From contig JAEZKH010000318.1 in assembly GCA_023415515.1 (NCBI GenBank), positions 4,036-68,035 of the forward strand: a stretch of 64,000 nt of DNA, in the 5' to 3' direction. This document shows positions 40,357-49,710 of this stretch, piece after piece. The position numbers and the translations under genes were made by a program. Numbering within the stretch: position 1 is the stretch's first letter; each line of letters starts with the position of its first letter. The notes beneath the pieces are model-generated. The model saw only the letters and a list, made by a program, of their open reading frames with translations. It was not told where the DNA came from and made no database searches. The DNA comes from Actinomycetes bacterium (GTDB taxonomy: Bacteria > Actinomycetota > Actinomycetes > Mycobacteriales > Mycobacteriaceae).

Positions 40357-41195
40357 CGGCTCACCGATTGCGCCGCGTCGAGAATGACCGCCGTCACCGC
40401 ATCGGGGTGGGAGATGAGCGTCAGATGTGAGCCGCCGTCGAACTCGGTGACCCGGGAATGCGCCCGCGCCGCCATCGCGCGTTCTGACGCCGGGGTGATG
40501 ATCTGATCGCGGCTGCTGATGAAATACCACGACGGGATCGTCTTCCAGGCGGCGTACCGAGACGGCGTGTCGAAGGCGGCAGTCGATGCGGCGCGCTGCG
40601 TCGCCCACAGTCGGGTCGCCACGTCGGCGGGCAGGTCGTCTCCGAAGCTCTGCACGAACACATCCTGCTTCAAATAGAGGTCCGCCGCTCCTTGGGGTGC
40701 ACCCGGATAGGCGAGCTTGTCGAAGAGTTGATCATCCGGTTTGTGTTTGAGCACCGAGTCGGCGCCGGAAAGCGAGCCGTTGGTCTCGCCGACGTCGGGC
40801 GCGGCGGCGTCGACATAGACGAGGGCCTTGACGTTCGGATTGCCTTCCGCGGCGTTGGTGATCACCGACCCGCCGTAGGAGTGTCCGACGAGGACGATGG
40901 GGCCATCGATCGTTGTGAGGAAGTTTGCGACGTATTCGGAGTCGGTGGTCAGGTTCTCCAACGGGTTGGCGATCGCCCTGACCGGGTAGCCGCGTCCCTC
41001 CAGAATCTGGATTTCGCCGTTCCAGCTGGACGTGTCGGCCCACGCCCCGTGCACGAGCACGATGGTCGGCTTCTGCGCGCTCGGCTCGGCGGCCGACGGG
41101 TTGGACGACACCAGTCCCCACACCACGATCGCGGTGCACACCATCAGTGCGACCAGGTCGTATCGGCGCCTGACGTTTCCTGTGAGCATGGGCAT
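40353..41195 (-). CDS. Exported alpha/beta hydrolase at the head of the mdc operon
   Basis: 280 residues from ATG 41195 (a GTG at 41198 and an ATG at 41189 are also possible; none has a strong ribosome site). An N-terminal basic stretch and hydrophobic segment (about 12-32) with an S-A-A-like end predict a signal peptide or membrane anchor. The fold is clear: IVLVHGAWADTSSWNG (oxyanion region), G-H-S-Y-G-G nucleophile elbow, and DGGSHLTLISHPDAV with the late His. The stop overlaps mdcA by 4 bp, so it is co-translated with malonate decarboxylase. It may release malonate from an ester or amide outside the cell. The substrate is a guess. Confidence 0.85.
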   Translation of the reverse strand: MPMLTGNVRRRYDLVALMVCTAIVVWGLVSSNPSAAEPSAQKPTIVLVHGAWADTSSWNGEIQILEGRGYPVRAIANPLENLTTDSEYVANFLTTIDGPIVLVGHSYGGSVITNAAEGNPNVKALVYVDAAAPDVGETNGSLSGADSVLKHKPDDQLFDKLAYPGAPQGAADLYLKQDVFVQSFGDDLPADVATRLWATQRAASTAAFDTPSRYAAWKTIPSWYFISSRDQIITPASERAMAARAHSRVTEFDGGSHLTLISHPDAVTAVILDAAQSVSR

Positions 41196-41287
41196 CACGT
41201 TCGCACGCAGCCGCGCCGCGGGTCATCGCTGCTGACGGCCAGTTGGCCTACCGGCTAGCTGGAAAACCGCTGTCAGGTAGCGGTGCG

Positions 41288-42133
41288 TCAGAACTTCGCC
41301 ACCGCTCCCGCGTCGATCGGCAGCGTCGCTCCGGTGATGTACTTCGACTCGTCGGAGGCGAGGAAGAGTACGGCGTCGCTGACCGCGCGTGCCTCGATGA
41401 TCGGCGCCGGCAGCATGTGGAAGTGTCCGATCACGGCGGCGATGTCGTCGAGGGTCGGCTCGGTGAGGTCGGGCCGCAGGGTGCGGTGGAACCACTCGTT
41501 GTCGATCATCGGTGTCCGGATGTTGCCCGGATGAATCGAGTTCACCCGGATCCACTGGTGCGCAAGCTCATTGGCGAGCGAGTTCATCAAGCCGACGACG
41601 GCGTGCTTGGCCGATGCGTAGGCGGCCATGTATCCGCCGCCGCGCAGCCCGAGCATCGAGCTGACAAGGATGATCGATCCGCCGCGGCCGTCGGACATGT
41701 GGGGCAACGCCACCTTGGCGGTGTGCATGACCCCGGTGATGTTGATGTCGAGCATGGTCTGCCACGCGGTTTCGTCGATCTGAGCCGCGGGCGATGGCAC
41801 GCCGCTGATGCCTGCGTTGGCGACGACGATGTCGGGGCGGCCCAGCTCGTCGACTCCCCGCTGCAGTGCGGCGCGCAGCCCGTCGAGGTCCCTGACGTCC
41901 GCCTTCTCGGCGACGATGCGCCGGTCCAGCTTCTCGACGAGCGCCGCCGTCTCGTCGAGATCGGCTTCTGTGGCACCGGGATAGCCGACGGTGTCGATGT
42001 CCTCGCACACGTCGACGGCGATGATGTCGGCGCCTTCCTCCGCGAGCCGGATGGCGTGTTCCCGGCCCTGGCCCCGCGCCGCCCCGGTGATGAACGCAAC
42101 CTTGCCTGCGACCCTGCCCGATGTGTTCGTCAT
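41288..42133 (-). CDS. Mycofactocin-coupled SDR family oxidoreductase
   Basis: 281 residues. N-terminal FITGAARGQGREHAIRLAEEG is the glycine motif in the form typical of mycofactocin-associated SDRs (TGAARGQGR), followed by NAGISG, the SSMLGLRGG serine loop and the Y-A-S-A-K catalytic pair. These enzymes carry a buried nicotinamide and need mycofactocin for recycling. The start is ATG 42133 with a GAGG site; a GTG two codons earlier is possible. It is divergent from the WS/DGAT gene with only 32 bp between. Substrate unknown, probably an alcohol or carveol-like compound. Confidence 0.88.
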   Translation of the reverse strand: MTNTSGRVAGKVAFITGAARGQGREHAIRLAEEGADIIAVDVCEDIDTVGYPGATEADLDETAALVEKLDRRIVAEKADVRDLDGLRAALQRGVDELGRPDIVVANAGISGVPSPAAQIDETAWQTMLDINITGVMHTAKVALPHMSDGRGGSIILVSSMLGLRGGGYMAAYASAKHAVVGLMNSLANELAHQWIRVNSIHPGNIRTPMIDNEWFHRTLRPDLTEPTLDDIAAVIGHFHMLPAPIIEARAVSDAVLFLASDESKYITGATLPIDAGAVAKF

Positions 42134-42165
42134 CCTCACCTCGTCCCGAAGGGTACCGTCAGGTC

Positions 42166-43539
42166 GTGAAGCTGATCTCGCCGACCGATTCGTTGTTCCT
42201 CATCGGCGAATCCCGTGAACACCCGATGCACGTCGCAGGGTTGCAGCTCTTCGAGCCGCCCGAGGGCAGCGGCCCCGACTTCATCCGCGAACTGCACGAG
42301 ACGATCGTCGAGAACGACGACTTCCAGCCGACGTTCCGCAAGCATCCCGGACGGATGCTCGGCGGTATCGCCAACGTGGCATGGGCCTACGACGACGACG
42401 TCGACATCGACTACCACCTGCGCCGGTCGGGACTGCCTCGGCCCGGCCGCATCCGCGAGTTGCTCGAGTTGGTCTCGCGGCTGCACGGCACCCTGCTCGA
42501 CCGGCACCGGCCGCTGTGGGAGGCCAGCCTCGTCGAGGGCCTCGAGGACGGCCGCTTCGCGATCTACACCAAGATTCACCACTCGCTGCTCGACGGCATC
42601 TCCGCGCAGCGCCTCACGATCCGGTCGATGTCGACCGATCCCGACGATCGCGAGATCCGGGTGCCGTGGACGCTCGGCCCGAAGCACAGGAGCAGAGACG
42701 ACGGGGGGACGCGCTCGGCTCTGCAGGCCGTCACCGGCGCCGTCGGATCGGTGGCCTCGCTCGCGCCGTCCACGCTGTCGGTGGCGCGGGCGGCGCTGTT
42801 GGAACAGCAGTTGACCCTGCCGTTCCGCGCACCCAAGACGATGTTCAACGTGCCGATCGGGGGAGCGCGACGCGTCGCCGCCCAGTCCTGGCCGCTGGCG
42901 CGCATCCGGGCGATCAAGTCCGCTGCCGGCGTCACCGTCAACGACGTCGTGCTGGCGATGTGCGCGGGCGCGCTGCGCACGTACCTCATCGAACAGGACG
43001 CCCTGCCCGACACGCCGCTGGTGGCGATGGTCCCGATCAGCCTGCGCGCCAAGGACGAGCAGGACGCAGGCGGCAACATGGTCGGCACCATCCTGTGCAA
43101 CCTCGCCACCGACACCGAAGACCCGGCCACGCGGCTAGAGGCGATCAACACCTCGATGCGCGACAACAAGAAGGTTTTCGCGGAGCTTCCGAAGACGCAG
43201 GCGCTGGCGTTGTCGGCGTTCCTGATGTCGGGCATCGCGCTCAGCCTCGTGCCAGGGTTCGTGTCGTCGGCGCCGCCGCCGTTCAACATCGTCATCTCCA
43301 ATGTCCCCGGGGCGCGGGAACCGCTGTACTGGAGAGGCGCACGACTCGACGGCAACTATCCGCTGTCGATCGCGTTGGACGGGCAGGCACTCAACATCAC
43401 GCTGACGAACAACGCCGACAACCTCGACTTCGGCCTCGTCGGCTGTCGCCGCAGCGTGCCGCACCTGCAGCGGCTGCTCATGCACCTCGAGGACTCGTTG
43501 ACCGACCTGGAGAAGGCGGTCGGGACCAGCGCCGGTTAG
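42166..43539 (+). CDS. Wax ester synthase/diacylglycerol acyltransferase (WS/DGAT)
   Basis: 457 residues from the GTG at 42166 (V-K-L-I-S-P-T-D). The acyltransferase motif H138-H-S-L-L-D-G144 is intact, and the C-terminal N-I-V-I-S-N-V-P-G-A-R and PLSIALDGQALNI blocks are typical of mycobacterial Tgs proteins. It makes triacylglycerol or wax esters from acyl-CoA, at the membrane or lipid-body surface. The 3' end overlaps the convergent SDR stop by 4 bp. Mycobacteria encode many paralogues, so the specific lipid is not predictable. Confidence 0.93.
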   Translation: MKLISPTDSLFLIGESREHPMHVAGLQLFEPPEGSGPDFIRELHETIVENDDFQPTFRKHPGRMLGGIANVAWAYDDDVDIDYHLRRSGLPRPGRIRELLELVSRLHGTLLDRHRPLWEASLVEGLEDGRFAIYTKIHHSLLDGISAQRLTIRSMSTDPDDREIRVPWTLGPKHRSRDDGGTRSALQAVTGAVGSVASLAPSTLSVARAALLEQQLTLPFRAPKTMFNVPIGGARRVAAQSWPLARIRAIKSAAGVTVNDVVLAMCAGALRTYLIEQDALPDTPLVAMVPISLRAKDEQDAGGNMVGTILCNLATDTEDPATRLEAINTSMRDNKKVFAELPKTQALALSAFLMSGIALSLVPGFVSSAPPPFNIVISNVPGAREPLYWRGARLDGNYPLSIALDGQALNITLTNNADNLDFGLVGCRRSVPHLQRLLMHLEDSLTDLEKAVGTSAG

Positions 43540-44276
43540 CCGGCGGTCTTACCGTTGTCGACGCGATAGACCGCGCCGTGCACGGCCGCGGCGGCGTCGC
43601 TGGCCAGGAAGGCGATGACGTTGGCGACGTCGCGCGGTGCCATCAGGCCCCGCGGTGCGGCTGTGCGCATGATCAGGTCGAAGTTCGGGTTCTCCGGCGC
43701 GGCGAAGTTCTCGATCTGCGGGGTGAGCATGCCGCCGGGGCACACCGCGTTCACCCGGAGGCGGTCGGCGGTGTACTCGACGGCCAGGGCGCGGGTCAAC
43801 CCGATCAGGCCGTGCTTGGCGGCGCAGTATCCGGCCGAATAGGCCTGGCCTTCGACACCGGCTATCGAGGCGACATTGACGATGTTGCCCGCATTGGCGA
43901 GCAGATGGGGAAGCGCCGCCCGGCACAGATAGAACGGTCCGCTGAGGTTGACCGCGAGATCGTCGGCCCAGTCATCGTCGGTCATGGACTCGGTCCGGCG
44001 CATCCGGTGGCTGCCTGCGATGTTGATGAGCACGTCGAGGCGGCCGAACTGCTCGACGCAGCGCGACACGGCGTCGCGGCACGCCGACGCCGAACTCAGT
44101 TCCGTGACGGCGTAGGCGCCCGTTTCCACGTCGGAGAACACCTCGGCGAGCCGGCTGGTGTCGCGTGCGATGCCGAAAACCGTTGCTCCTTCTCTGGAAA
44201 GCAGCCGCACGGTTTCGGCGCCGAGCCCGGACGACGCGCCGGTGACCAAGGTGACCTTGTCGCGCAGAGATGGCAT
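43536..44276 (-). CDS. SDR family oxidoreductase
   Basis: 246 residues, classical SDR. LVTGASSGLGAETV (NAD(P) site near residues 10-23), N-I-A-G-S, NVASIAGVEGQAYSAGYCAAK with the Ser and Tyr-x3-Lys catalytic residues, and NAVCPGGMLTPQ after it. Substrate unknown. It is divergent from the methyltransferase gene across 69 bp. The stop overlaps the WS/DGAT stop by 4 bp, tail to tail. Confidence 0.9.
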   Translation of the reverse strand: MPSLRDKVTLVTGASSGLGAETVRLLSREGATVFGIARDTSRLAEVFSDVETGAYAVTELSSASACRDAVSRCVEQFGRLDVLINIAGSHRMRRTESMTDDDWADDLAVNLSGPFYLCRAALPHLLANAGNIVNVASIAGVEGQAYSAGYCAAKHGLIGLTRALAVEYTADRLRVNAVCPGGMLTPQIENFAAPENPNFDLIMRTAAPRGLMAPRDVANVIAFLASDAAAAVHGAVYRVDNGKTAG

Positions 44277-44345
44277 GACTTCTCCTCCCGTGGGAACACG
44301 GTATTCGATGCACAGATGCCGTCAGCGAGGTCAGGGGACAACGAC

Positions 44346-44966
44346 ATGACCGGATATTCACACCCGATGTCGGGCTTCGACGAGCCGGTGAACCGCTGGC
44401 AGGACATCCCGGGGTGGTTTCAGTGGGGGTCGGCACAACAGGAGGCCGTCGCGCAGTTCGGTGACGGCAGCCGATTCGTCGAAGTGGGCTGCTACCTGGG
44501 TCGCAGCATCTGCTCGCTGGCGCAGACGGTGCGCGATCACGGACGTTCCATCGGCGTCATCGGGGTGGACACCGCGCGCGGCAGCGGGCCGGAGGGCCGC
44601 CGCGACACCAACGCCCACGGCCCGGCCGTCGAGCACGGCGGCGGCACGTTCGCCGGTCTGCTGCATCGCAACGTCATCGACTGCGGCTTCGCCGATTCGA
44701 TACAGCTGGTGATCAGCGACTCGGTGGCGGCGGCACGCTTGTTCGCCGACGAGTCGTTCTCCTGGGTCCACATCGACGCCCGCCACGATTACCCGAGCGT
44801 GTGCTCCGACATCGAGGCATGGGCGCCGAAGGTGGCCCGCGGCGGGTGGTTGTCCGGCGACGACTACGACGAACACCAGTGGCCGGGCGTCGTCGGCGCA
44901 GTCGCGGACATGCTGCCCGACGCGCACCGCTGGTGGTCGACTCAATGGCGGTGGATCAAGCCGTAG
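44346..44966 (+). CDS. Class I SAM-dependent methyltransferase-like protein
   Basis: 206 residues from ATG 44346. Motif I is FVEVGCYLGRSICSLA (about 45-60), with IGVDTARG and WVHIDARHDYPSV (acidic and metal-type residues) and GGWLSGDDYDEHQWPGV after it, as in the Methyltransf_24/CmcI-like group. The long open frame to the left is antisense to the SDR gene and was not used. Substrate unknown; the protein could also be a non-methylating member of the fold. Confidence 0.75.
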   Translation: MTGYSHPMSGFDEPVNRWQDIPGWFQWGSAQQEAVAQFGDGSRFVEVGCYLGRSICSLAQTVRDHGRSIGVIGVDTARGSGPEGRRDTNAHGPAVEHGGGTFAGLLHRNVIDCGFADSIQLVISDSVAAARLFADESFSWVHIDARHDYPSVCSDIEAWAPKVARGGWLSGDDYDEHQWPGVVGAVADMLPDAHRWWSTQWRWIKP

Positions 44967-45009
44967 CGGCGGATAATCGACGGGTGACCGACAACGAGTC
45001 GACCTAGCC

Positions 45010-45729
45010 GTGTCCGCCCAGCGGGAGTTCACCGCCTACGGCCCGTCCCATCTGATCGTTCTCGCCGTGTTCGTCATCGGCGCCGTGGCACTGGTCTGGA
45101 TCGGGCGTTCCCAGACCGAAGCGCAAGCCCGCGTGCTCGGGCGGATCCTGGCGGCCGCACTCCTCATCGCATTCGTCGTGGCGCTGGTCTACAAGCTGAT
45201 CCGGCCCGATATCCAGACTTCTATTCCGCTGCAGCTGTGCGACATTGCCGAACTGATCGCCGCATACGCGTTGTGGTCGCGACGGCACTGGGCCTTCGTA
45301 CTCACCTACTACTGGGGCCTGTTCCTGAGCTCGCAGGCGCTCATCACACCCGATATCGGCACGCCGGCCGAGGGCGCTCCGGACTTCCCCCACCACCTCT
45401 TCGTCACCTTCTTCACCCTTCATGTGCTCGTGGTGTGGGCGGCGATATATCTGACCTGGGGGCGGGGCAACCGTCCGACGTGGCGCGACTACCGGTTAGC
45501 GGCGGGCGTCGGACTCGCGTGGGTGGCGTTCACCTTCGCCTTCAACGTGATCTTCGGAACCAACTACGGCTATCTGAACAGGAAACCGCCGACCGCGTCA
45601 GCGCTGGATCTGTTGGGGCCGTGGCCCTTCTATCTGCTGGCCGAGGTCGTGATCGTGCTCATCGTATGGGCGCTGATGACCTGGCCGTGGGATCGCAATC
45701 GACAGTCGCGCGCGGTGACAAGCCTTTAG
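45010..45729 (+). CDS. TIGR02206-family (YwaF-like) membrane protein
   Basis: 239 residues from a GTG. About six to seven hydrophobic segments with the family motifs F-T-A-Y-G-P-S-H near the start, IPLQLCDIAELIAAYAL, LTYYWGLFLSSQALITPDI and VIFGTNYGYLNRKP. These fit the uncharacterised TIGR02206 integral membrane family. Function unknown. It is followed 9 bp later by the cyclase gene, so co-expression is likely. Confidence 0.85.
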   Translation: MSAQREFTAYGPSHLIVLAVFVIGAVALVWIGRSQTEAQARVLGRILAAALLIAFVVALVYKLIRPDIQTSIPLQLCDIAELIAAYALWSRRHWAFVLTYYWGLFLSSQALITPDIGTPAEGAPDFPHHLFVTFFTLHVLVVWAAIYLTWGRGNRPTWRDYRLAAGVGLAWVAFTFAFNVIFGTNYGYLNRKPPTASALDLLGPWPFYLLAEVVIVLIVWALMTWPWDRNRQSRAVTSL

Positions 45730-45738
45730 TGTCCCGGC

Positions 45739-47247
45739 ATGGACCGAATCTGGCAGTGGGCGTGGGATCGGTACGGCACCAGATACCGGTGGGCGGTATA
45801 TCTGCTCGCCCTCCCCGTCGCGCTGCCGGTCTGGTTTCTGATGTCGTTCATGATCGTCGCTTTCGAGAAATCGGATCGCTACGTTGAAGCAGCGGCGATC
45901 ACGTTCGCGGCTGTTTCGGTGCTGCAGTATGCGAATATCCGTCTTGTTCGCAGGTCGATGAGCCTGGCCGAACAGGTGGCGGCCGGGCACGAGGTCGATC
46001 GGTCCGCCGCGCTGGAGGCCTCCTACAGCGATGCCAGGAGCGCGTCCCGCCACGCGGTGTGGACCGCTGCGGTGTGGGCCGCCATCCTGTCGGTCATTGT
46101 CGGTGCGGTGGTGGGGGCGCCGCCATCGCGGCTGGTTCAGTACGCGGTACTGGGCGCCGCCTTCGGCGCAGGCGTTCAGTTGATCGCCATACGCAGCATC
46201 GTGGAGTCCGTACAGCGGCCGGTCAGGGTTGCGCTCGCGGGAGAGACCGCGATCGGCGACGCCCTGCCGCGCTCCCGCCCGAGTTTTGCCACGTGGTCCA
46301 ACGTGGCCGTGGTTGCGGTGGCATTCGCGTTCGCTGTCGCGGGGGCAGAACTTGCCGCCGGTTTCGGGCCGGCGAGCAGGTTTCCGATCGTCGCGTTCGC
46401 TATTGGGGCCGCGCTGACGCTTGCCTACGCAGTGCCGATCAGCGTCGGCTTCGGGTTCGCGCCGTCGCTGCGTCCGATTCGCGATCTCGCGGCGGGTGCC
46501 GATCGCGTCGCCGCAGGGGATTACAGTCAACGGCTGCCGGTGGTTCAGGACGACGATCTCGGTGCGCTGGCGGCGTCGTTCAACCGTATGCAGACGGGAT
46601 TGGCTGAGCGACAACGCCTTCAGGGCGCGTTCGGTACTTACGTCGACCCCGCCCTCGCGGCGCGCCTGCTCGATCAGGGCGACGACGTGTTCACCGGCGA
46701 GCGTCGGGAGGTCAGCGTGATGTTCGTCGACATCCGCGACTTCACCCCGTTCGCCGAGGCGAATTCCGCCGAGGACACCGTCGCACGCCTGAACGCGCTG
46801 TTCGACATCGTCGTGCCTGCTGTCGTGGACAGGGGTGGGCACGTCAACAAATTCCTCGGCGACGGCGCACTCGCGGTGTTCGGAGCGCCCAACGACCTTG
46901 CCGATCATGCCGATGCGGCCCTGAATGCCGCAATGGACATCCAGCGCCTCGTGGCCGACCGGTTCACAGGTGAGCTTCGTGTCGGCATCGGAATCAACAC
47001 CGGCGTGGTCATCGCAGGCACCATCGGCGGTGCGGGCAAGCTGGAGTTCACCCTCATCGGCGACGCCGTCAACGTCGCGGCCCGCGTCGAGCAGCTCACG
47101 AAAACGACCGGAGACGTGATTCTGCTCACCGAGCAGTCGGTAGCCGCACTCACTGCCCAACCGTCTGGCCTGCGCGACCGGGGGTCCCACGCCCTGAAAG
47201 GGAAAACGTCTGAGGTACGGATATTCGGGCTGGCCCCTCAGGTGTAG
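45739..47247 (+). CDS. Class III adenylate/guanylate cyclase, six-TM with HAMP (second copy)
   Basis: 502 residues. About six membrane segments (near 17-42, 51-66, 108-126, 132-152, 187-208, 214-238), HAMP (about 243-292, RVAAGDYSQRL) and a class III catalytic domain (about 320-490). Metal aspartates are D331 in FVDIRDF and D375 in FLGDGALAVFG, with I-G-D-A-V-N-V-A-A-R after them. Same architecture as the cyclase at 8677. The stop overlaps the convergent arylsulfatase by 10 bp. The upstream TIGR02206 protein 9 bp away could be a membrane partner, which is speculation. Confidence 0.9.
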   Translation: MDRIWQWAWDRYGTRYRWAVYLLALPVALPVWFLMSFMIVAFEKSDRYVEAAAITFAAVSVLQYANIRLVRRSMSLAEQVAAGHEVDRSAALEASYSDARSASRHAVWTAAVWAAILSVIVGAVVGAPPSRLVQYAVLGAAFGAGVQLIAIRSIVESVQRPVRVALAGETAIGDALPRSRPSFATWSNVAVVAVAFAFAVAGAELAAGFGPASRFPIVAFAIGAALTLAYAVPISVGFGFAPSLRPIRDLAAGADRVAAGDYSQRLPVVQDDDLGALAASFNRMQTGLAERQRLQGAFGTYVDPALAARLLDQGDDVFTGERREVSVMFVDIRDFTPFAEANSAEDTVARLNALFDIVVPAVVDRGGHVNKFLGDGALAVFGAPNDLADHADAALNAAMDIQRLVADRFTGELRVGIGINTGVVIAGTIGGAGKLEFTLIGDAVNVAARVEQLTKTTGDVILLTEQSVAALTAQPSGLRDRGSHALKGKTSEVRIFGLAPQV

Positions 47248-49577
47248 GCGACGTGCACGCGGCTGATGTGGCCCTCGAACGGGAAGGGTGCCCGCTCGCG
47301 GTAGTCCAGCGAAACTGGTGAGCCCAGACAGGTGCCGATGTCGAGGCAGTCGTTGGCGGTGAACAGGAGCGGGGCGCTGACCGGAACCTGGCCACTGGCA
47401 ACGACGTCTTCGGCGACGCGAAGGGTGATGTCCAGCGGGCCTGCGGGCCGCTCTTCGGCGTAGCGTGTTTCGACGGTGATGGTGGTCTGTCCCGCAGGCA
47501 CTTTCGTCTCGGAGCGGATCTTGGTGCGCATCAGGATGAACAGGTTGTACTCGTAGCACAGGTACCCGTCGTCGAGGTAGCACGTCAGTCCGCCTGCGGC
47601 CGCACCGAGCGCGTACAGCACACCGTTGGCGTTCTCGGGTAGGTCGGCGTCGATGGTGACGGTATTGTTCTTGTTACCCAACGCAGGTGCGCAGAACTCG
47701 GGCATGCGCACGGTGTCGCCGGAGAACTCCCACTCCCGATACGGCGGAGCGACGCGCAGTTCCGGGTGGAATACCGGGACCCACAAGCCACCACCGACCG
47801 GCAGCACCGAGTTGCGCGCCGCCTCGATCGCGAACATCTCGCGCATCGCAGCGAGCTTCTCCGGGTGCTGGTCGGCGAGATCGTTCGCCTGCGACCAGTC
47901 TTCGTCGAGGTGATACAGCTCCCAGCGGTCGTTGTCCGGTGTCCAGGTAGCGATGCCCTCGGGTTGCCCGGGCACCCACGGAAGCCGCGGACCGCGGGCG
48001 CTGGCCAGCCAGCCGTCGTGATAGATGGCCCGGCTGCCCATGATCTCGAAGTACTGGGTCTTCTTGCCGCCGTCGGCCGACCGGTCGGTGAGTGTTCGCG
48101 CGAAACTGGCTCCCGCCAATGCGATCTGCGGGGTGCCATTGACGGTCAGCGGCGGCTGGATGCCGATGATCTCGTAGATGGTCGGCACGACGTCGTTGCA
48201 GTGCACGAAGTGGCTGCGCGCGGTGGCGTCGGGGTCGACCCTTGCCGGCCACCGGATCGCCATCGGGTTGCGGGTGCCGCCGAGGTGCGACGCGAGCAAC
48301 TTCATGCCCTTGTACGGCGTGCTGCCTGCCCACGCCCACGCGGCGTGGTACTGGTTGTCGACCAGTGGCGAGCCGAGCACGTCGAGTCCGCCGAGTTGGT
48401 CGAGTGCGTCGATGTGCTGCCGGACGGTGGTGGGAATCCCGTTCTGCGCCAGCAACTCTGCGATGGTGCCGTTCTGGCCCTCGCCCGAGGAGCCGTTGTC
48501 GCCCCAGATGTAGAAGAACAACGTGTTGTCCGCATAGCCGAGGTTGTCGAGTTCGTCGGCGATCCGGCCGACCTGCACGTCGACGTGTTCGGCGTATCCG
48601 GCGGCCACCTCCATCAGGCGGCGCTGGAACGGTTTCTCATCGTCGGGGATGCTGTCCCAGGACGCCAGCGTCTCATCACGTCCGGTGAGCACGCAGTCCT
48701 GTGTAATCCAGCCCTTCTCCTTCGCGCGAGCGAAAACGCGCTCGCGGTAGGCATCCCAGCCGTCGTCGAATTTGCCCGCGTACTTGTCGGCCCACTCCTT
48801 CATGACGTGGTGCGGCCCGTGCAGGCAGCCACTGGCCCAGTACATGAAGAACGGCTTGTCGGCGTTGAACGCCCTGTGCCGACGCAGCCACGAGATCGCG
48901 TCGTCGGCCAGATCCTCCGACAGGTGATATCCCTGCTCCGGCGTCCGCGGGGGAGTGACGACAGTGGTGTTGCGCACCAGATGCGGTTCGTATTGCGACG
49001 CCTCGCCTGCGAGGAAGCCGTAGAAGTATTCGAATCCCAAGCCCGTCGGCCAATTTTCGAAAGGTCCGGCGGCGGTGGTCTCCTCGGCGGGGGTGTTGTG
49101 CCATTTTCCGAAGGCCGAGGTGGCGTATCCGTACTGCTTGAGCACCTCGGCCACGGTCGCACTGGTGCGCGGGATCTTGCCCGCGTAGCCGTCCCAGTCA
49201 TTGGCCAACTCGGCGATCTGGCCGTTGCCGATCTCGTGATGGTTGCGGCCGGTCAGCAGGGACGCCCGGGTGGGCGAGCACATCGCGGTGGTATGGAACC
49301 TGTTGTACGACACACCCTCGGCGCAGATCCGGTCCATGGTGGCGGTGCGCACCTCACCGCCGAATGTCGACGGCAGACCAGGGCCGGCGTCGTCGATGAG
49401 GACGATGACGATGTTGGGGGCGTCGTCGGGCAGTCGGCGCGGCACGGCGCGCTGGGCATACACGGATTCCTGCAGTGTCCGCCCCGCGATGCTCGCCGAC
49501 GGGGTCGGTGCGAACGGCAACGTCTCACCGCCAGGAAGTTTCGGCGCCACTACGTCGCTGTCTGAATCGCCTCGCAT
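47238..49577 (-). CDS. Arylsulfatase (formylglycine-dependent)
   Basis: 779 residues, as in the long mycobacterial arylsulfatases. The sulfatase signature C-S-P-T-R-A-S-L-L-T-G-R has C100, the cysteine converted to formylglycine. Metal-binding D62 and D63 lie in IVLIDDAGPG, and Y-I-W-G-D-N-G-S-S supplies later ligands. No signal peptide is visible, so it is likely cytoplasmic. The start is ATG 49577 with GGGGGAAGGA upstream. It hydrolyses aryl or alkyl sulfate esters for sulfur supply or detoxification. A TetR-type dyad at 49628 lies in the upstream gap. Confidence 0.93.
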   Translation of the reverse strand: MRGDSDSDVVAPKLPGGETLPFAPTPSASIAGRTLQESVYAQRAVPRRLPDDAPNIVIVLIDDAGPGLPSTFGGEVRTATMDRICAEGVSYNRFHTTAMCSPTRASLLTGRNHHEIGNGQIAELANDWDGYAGKIPRTSATVAEVLKQYGYATSAFGKWHNTPAEETTAAGPFENWPTGLGFEYFYGFLAGEASQYEPHLVRNTTVVTPPRTPEQGYHLSEDLADDAISWLRRHRAFNADKPFFMYWASGCLHGPHHVMKEWADKYAGKFDDGWDAYRERVFARAKEKGWITQDCVLTGRDETLASWDSIPDDEKPFQRRLMEVAAGYAEHVDVQVGRIADELDNLGYADNTLFFYIWGDNGSSGEGQNGTIAELLAQNGIPTTVRQHIDALDQLGGLDVLGSPLVDNQYHAAWAWAGSTPYKGMKLLASHLGGTRNPMAIRWPARVDPDATARSHFVHCNDVVPTIYEIIGIQPPLTVNGTPQIALAGASFARTLTDRSADGGKKTQYFEIMGSRAIYHDGWLASARGPRLPWVPGQPEGIATWTPDNDRWELYHLDEDWSQANDLADQHPEKLAAMREMFAIEAARNSVLPVGGGLWVPVFHPELRVAPPYREWEFSGDTVRMPEFCAPALGNKNNTVTIDADLPENANGVLYALGAAAGGLTCYLDDGYLCYEYNLFILMRTKIRSETKVPAGQTTITVETRYAEERPAGPLDITLRVAEDVVASGQVPVSAPLLFTANDCLDIGTCLGSPVSLDYRERAPFPFEGHISRVHVAYT

Positions 49578-49627
49578 GATCGTCCTTCCCCCAAGCCGCC
49601 TCGCCACTCTAGGCGAGTTGGGCACTC

Positions 49628-49644
49628 TTGAACGCCGTTCTCAA
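49628..49644. promoter_or_regulatory. Dyad TTGAACGCCGTTCTCAA resembling the operators of the downstream TetR
   Basis: GAAC-GCC-GTTC (49630-49640) lies in the 133-bp gap between the divergent arylsulfatase and esterase genes. The core and its TC flank match the GAAC-ACC-GTTCTC element at 55059, over the start of the TetR gene, with one change in the spacer. It may be a remote target of that TetR. Confidence 0.4.
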
Positions 49645-49710
49645 CACCTGAGTTCGGGTGGAACTAAGCTTGTCGACGCTCTGATCGATACTCGACCGTT
49701 GAGGACGGCG

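Noticed and set aside
38818..40506. 562-codon open frame on the + strand
   Set aside because: Antisense to mdcA, whose family motifs run through the whole region. No recognisable domain.
42381..44345. Long in-frame extension upstream of the methyltransferase
   Set aside because: It runs over the WS/DGAT gene and antisense to an SDR. The conserved protein starts only at about 44346.
45598..47583. 661-codon open frame on the - strand
   Set aside because: Antisense to the second cyclase gene. His/Arg/Asp-rich translation without domains.
47766..49565. 599-codon open frame on the + strand
   Set aside because: Antisense to the arylsulfatase, which carries the intact sulfatase signature. Composition is that of a shadow frame.
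49666..49677. Adjacent HindIII and SalI sites (AAGCTTGTCGAC)
   Set aside because: Looks like a cloning junction, but genes and base composition are continuous on both sides and the gap contains a native promoter region. Chance is the simpler reading.
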